From contig CAJXPH010000124.1 of the NCBI GenBank assembly GCA_913057765.1, positions 1 to 8,056 on the forward strand: 8,056 nucleotides of DNA, in the 5' to 3' direction. Shown here piece after piece: positions 6,598-8,056 of this stretch. The DNA comes from an uncultured Campylobacteraceae bacterium. GTDB lineage: Bacteria; Campylobacterota; Campylobacteria; Campylobacterales; Arcobacteraceae. Numbering within the stretch: the stretch's first letter is position 1; each line of letters opens with the position of its first letter. Below the pieces are notes generated by a model. The model was not told the origin of the DNA. It saw only the letters and a program-made list of their open reading frames with translations, and made no database searches. Made by a program: the position numbers and the translations under genes.

Positions 6598-7736
6598 ACA
6601 GAGAACTCTTCTCCTACTGTAAATTTTGGCTGCCATACGCCATCAATATTTTCAAATAAATTTTTATTAACGTATTTTTCTAACACTGCATCAAATTCTT
6701 CTTTTGTCATGTCGTAATACTCTAAATAAGTATCAATTAGTTCATATGGATATGCATTATCATACATATTTACAAGATTAACCGCTTGTTCTCTTGTCAT
6801 AGAACCTCTTCTTATTTCAATACCTGCATCCTGTGTTGCTCTACCAAAACCAAATTTCAAGTACATTAAATAAGCATGTAGGGCATATAAAGCTTGATCA
6901 TTTTGTGAAAAATTTGTAAAAGTATCATGATTACCTTCTTCTTTTTCAATTAAACCACAGTGATCTTTTGCTACGACGTAATTTCTATAAGAATCCCAAG
7001 CTTCAAAGTATGAGAAATGAGAAAAAGACAATCCTATTTCAGAAATTTCATCTTCTGTAGGAAATTGGAAAAATGCTAAATCTGCTTCACTAATGTCCCC
7101 ATCTGCTCTTATTCTGTCAAATACTTTTTCATGTCCACCTTCAAGATAAACTCTTTTCATATATTCAATATCATATAAAGCTTTATTTTTACTCTCTGTA
7201 GAACCACCATATTCAATTTCTCCATCTTCACCATAGAAAATCAGCGGTATTTTAAAGTTAGCTGCAGTTTTAATTACGGCAGTCATAATTGCAATCAACC
7301 AGCCATAGTAAGGGAAACCTTTTTCAATAAATCCATATTTATTTAATCTATCTAAAACTATAGGATTAGTAGAAATATGAATATGATTATATCCTGATTG
7401 TATAAAGTTTGATAAATTCTGATCTCCAATTTCTAGAGATAAAGCAGGTTTAACAGTAATAGCCAAGGGATTCATTCCATACTTGTGTTTTAATGTATGA
7501 GAAACATAAGAACCATCTTTCCCTCCACTTACAGGTACGATACAATCAAAGTTCCCATTAGTTGATCTATATTTATTTAATAAGTTAGTTAACTCATCTT
7601 GTCTTGAAGACCAGTCCATAACTTTCTTTTCTTCCATCCATTGACAAGCATTACACCATCCTCTCTCATCAAAAGTAATTCTTGGTCTTGTCGACATATT
7701 TAAACAATTTTTACACCAGAAAATATTATCACTCAT
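6594..7736 (-). CDS. N-acetyl sugar amidotransferase (WbpG/PseA/WbuX type)
   Basis: This 380-residue cytoplasmic ATP-pyrophosphatase converts a sugar N-acetyl to an acetamidino group, using ammonia delivered by the HisH/HisF pair. It starts with a zinc-ribbon-like cysteine set, Cys8-x2-Cys11 and Cys28-x2-Cys31. An ATP-binding PP-loop SGGKDGS follows at 70-76, and a conserved acidic segment YGEDGEIEYGG lies at 168-178. The length is normal for the family. The ATG at 7736 overlaps the upstream stop by four bases (ATGA) and has a strong AAGGAG at 7744-7749. Known relatives act on UDP-ManNAc3NAcA-type sugars in Pseudomonas (WbpG) and on pseudaminic acid in Campylobacter (PseA). The sequence does not say which sugar is used here. 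A CMP-sugar-type enzyme further down the locus leans slightly towards a nonulosonic acid. I leave the symbol empty because orthology to one named gene is not shown. Confidence 0.93.
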   Translation of the reverse strand: MSDNIFWCKNCLNMSTRPRITFDERGWCNACQWMEEKKVMDWSSRQDELTNLLNKYRSTNGNFDCIVPVSGGKDGSYVSHTLKHKYGMNPLAITVKPALSLEIGDQNLSNFIQSGYNHIHISTNPIVLDRLNKYGFIEKGFPYYGWLIAIMTAVIKTAANFKIPLIFYGEDGEIEYGGSTESKNKALYDIEYMKRVYLEGGHEKVFDRIRADGDISEADLAFFQFPTEDEISEIGLSFSHFSYFEAWDSYRNYVVAKDHCGLIEKEEGNHDTFTNFSQNDQALYALHAYLMYLKFGFGRATQDAGIEIRRGSMTREQAVNLVNMYDNAYPYELIDTYLEYYDMTKEEFDAVLEKYVNKNLFENIDGVWQPKFTVGEEFSV

Positions 7737-8056
7737 TTGTAATCTCCTTTTAAAGTAATTTTCTTTAACATTTTTTCTTTTCTATTTAATTTAAATTTAA
7801 CTATTGATATTTCAGTTGTATACATTTCTTTTTCTAAAAAATTAATCTTTGAGAAATTAATATTCCCTAAATTCATATAATTTATATCTTTGTAAGCTAT
7901 AGAACTTTTAGCTATCCAATTTGATTCATTATTATATTCTAAATTTTCAGTCCAAACACTTTTTAAAGTTTTTTCTATTAATTTTTTAATTTTTATTAAT
8001 TTTTTATCTTTCACCCATCTTATATGTAAATTTATATCTTCTTTTATAAATATTCC
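7733..8056 (-). CDS. C-terminal part of an unidentified protein, 5' end cut off by contig end (possibly heparinase II/III-like)
   Basis: The frame is open from the right edge to TGA at 7733, giving 107 residues. A GTG at 8014 could be mistaken for a start, but the frame continues upstream to the edge (14 more codons, including DINLHIRW) and no ribosome site precedes the GTG, so I treat this as a truncated gene. The visible part has no membrane segment. It is rich in lysine, isoleucine and asparagine, with an alternating hydrophobic pattern that suggests beta strands. The run INLHIRW, later KSSIAYKD and then TTEISIVKF, loosely recalls the C-terminal beta-sheet of heparinase/alginate-lyase-like proteins found beside WbpG-type genes. 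That resemblance is weak. It overlaps the amidotransferase start by four bases, so it belongs to the same operon. Function is otherwise unknown. Confidence 0.75.
   Translation of the reverse strand, partial: GIFIKEDINLHIRWVKDKKLIKIKKLIEKTLKSVWTENLEYNNESNWIAKSSIAYKDINYMNLGNINFSKINFLEKEMYTTEISIVKFKLNRKEKMLKKITLKGDYK

Noticed and set aside
7975..8010. Run of A/T-rich repeats near the right edge as a regulatory or repeat element
   Set aside because: It encodes a lysine/isoleucine-rich stretch (KKLIKIKKLI) in the open frame of the truncated protein. No ordered repeat unit is visible.

Overview
The window is one end of an AT-rich bacterial contig that looks like a surface-glycan (O-antigen, capsule or flagellar sugar) locus. 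Every supported gene lies on the minus strand, so the biological order runs from the right edge to the left. The organism is probably a member of the Campylobacterota, perhaps Arcobacter-like. The evidence is low GC, strong AAGGAG-type ribosome sites, and an ABC flippase that resembles Campylobacter PglK from end to end (about the same length, and shared stretches such as MPFITLAS and LVDLIIGL). This placement rests on recall, not on a search.

Right block (8056 to 2968). It begins with the C-terminal end of an unidentified protein cut by the contig edge, possibly a heparinase/alginate-lyase-like protein. Next come three overlapping genes: a WbpG/PseA-type N-acetyl sugar amidotransferase, a HisH-type glutaminase and a HisF-type ammonia-channel protein. 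Together they should convert an N-acetyl group on a nucleotide-linked sugar to an acetamidino group, using glutamine as the nitrogen source. The HisF copy has lost the catalytic Asp11 of histidine biosynthesis but keeps the four ammonia-gate residues. A left-handed beta-helix O-acetyltransferase and a PglK-like ABC transporter follow. These would decorate the glycan and flip the lipid-linked product across the inner membrane.

Left block (2890 to 49). After a 77-base gap with its own strong ribosome site come four genes joined by 1- or 4-base overlaps: a CMP-sialic-acid-synthetase-like cytidylyltransferase, a D-2-hydroxyacid dehydrogenase, an extended SDR sugar epimerase/dehydratase, and the N-terminal 98 residues of a KynB-like 'cyclase family' metal hydrolase cut off by the contig end. 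No NeuB-type synthase is in the window and the cytidylyltransferase has an altered motif. The substrate of this four-gene module is therefore unknown, and it is the best candidate here for an undescribed pathway.

Artefact: bases 1-48 are not genomic. They are the i7 end of an Illumina Nextera library molecule, including an 8-base index and the Tn5 mosaic end. Genomic sequence starts at base 49.
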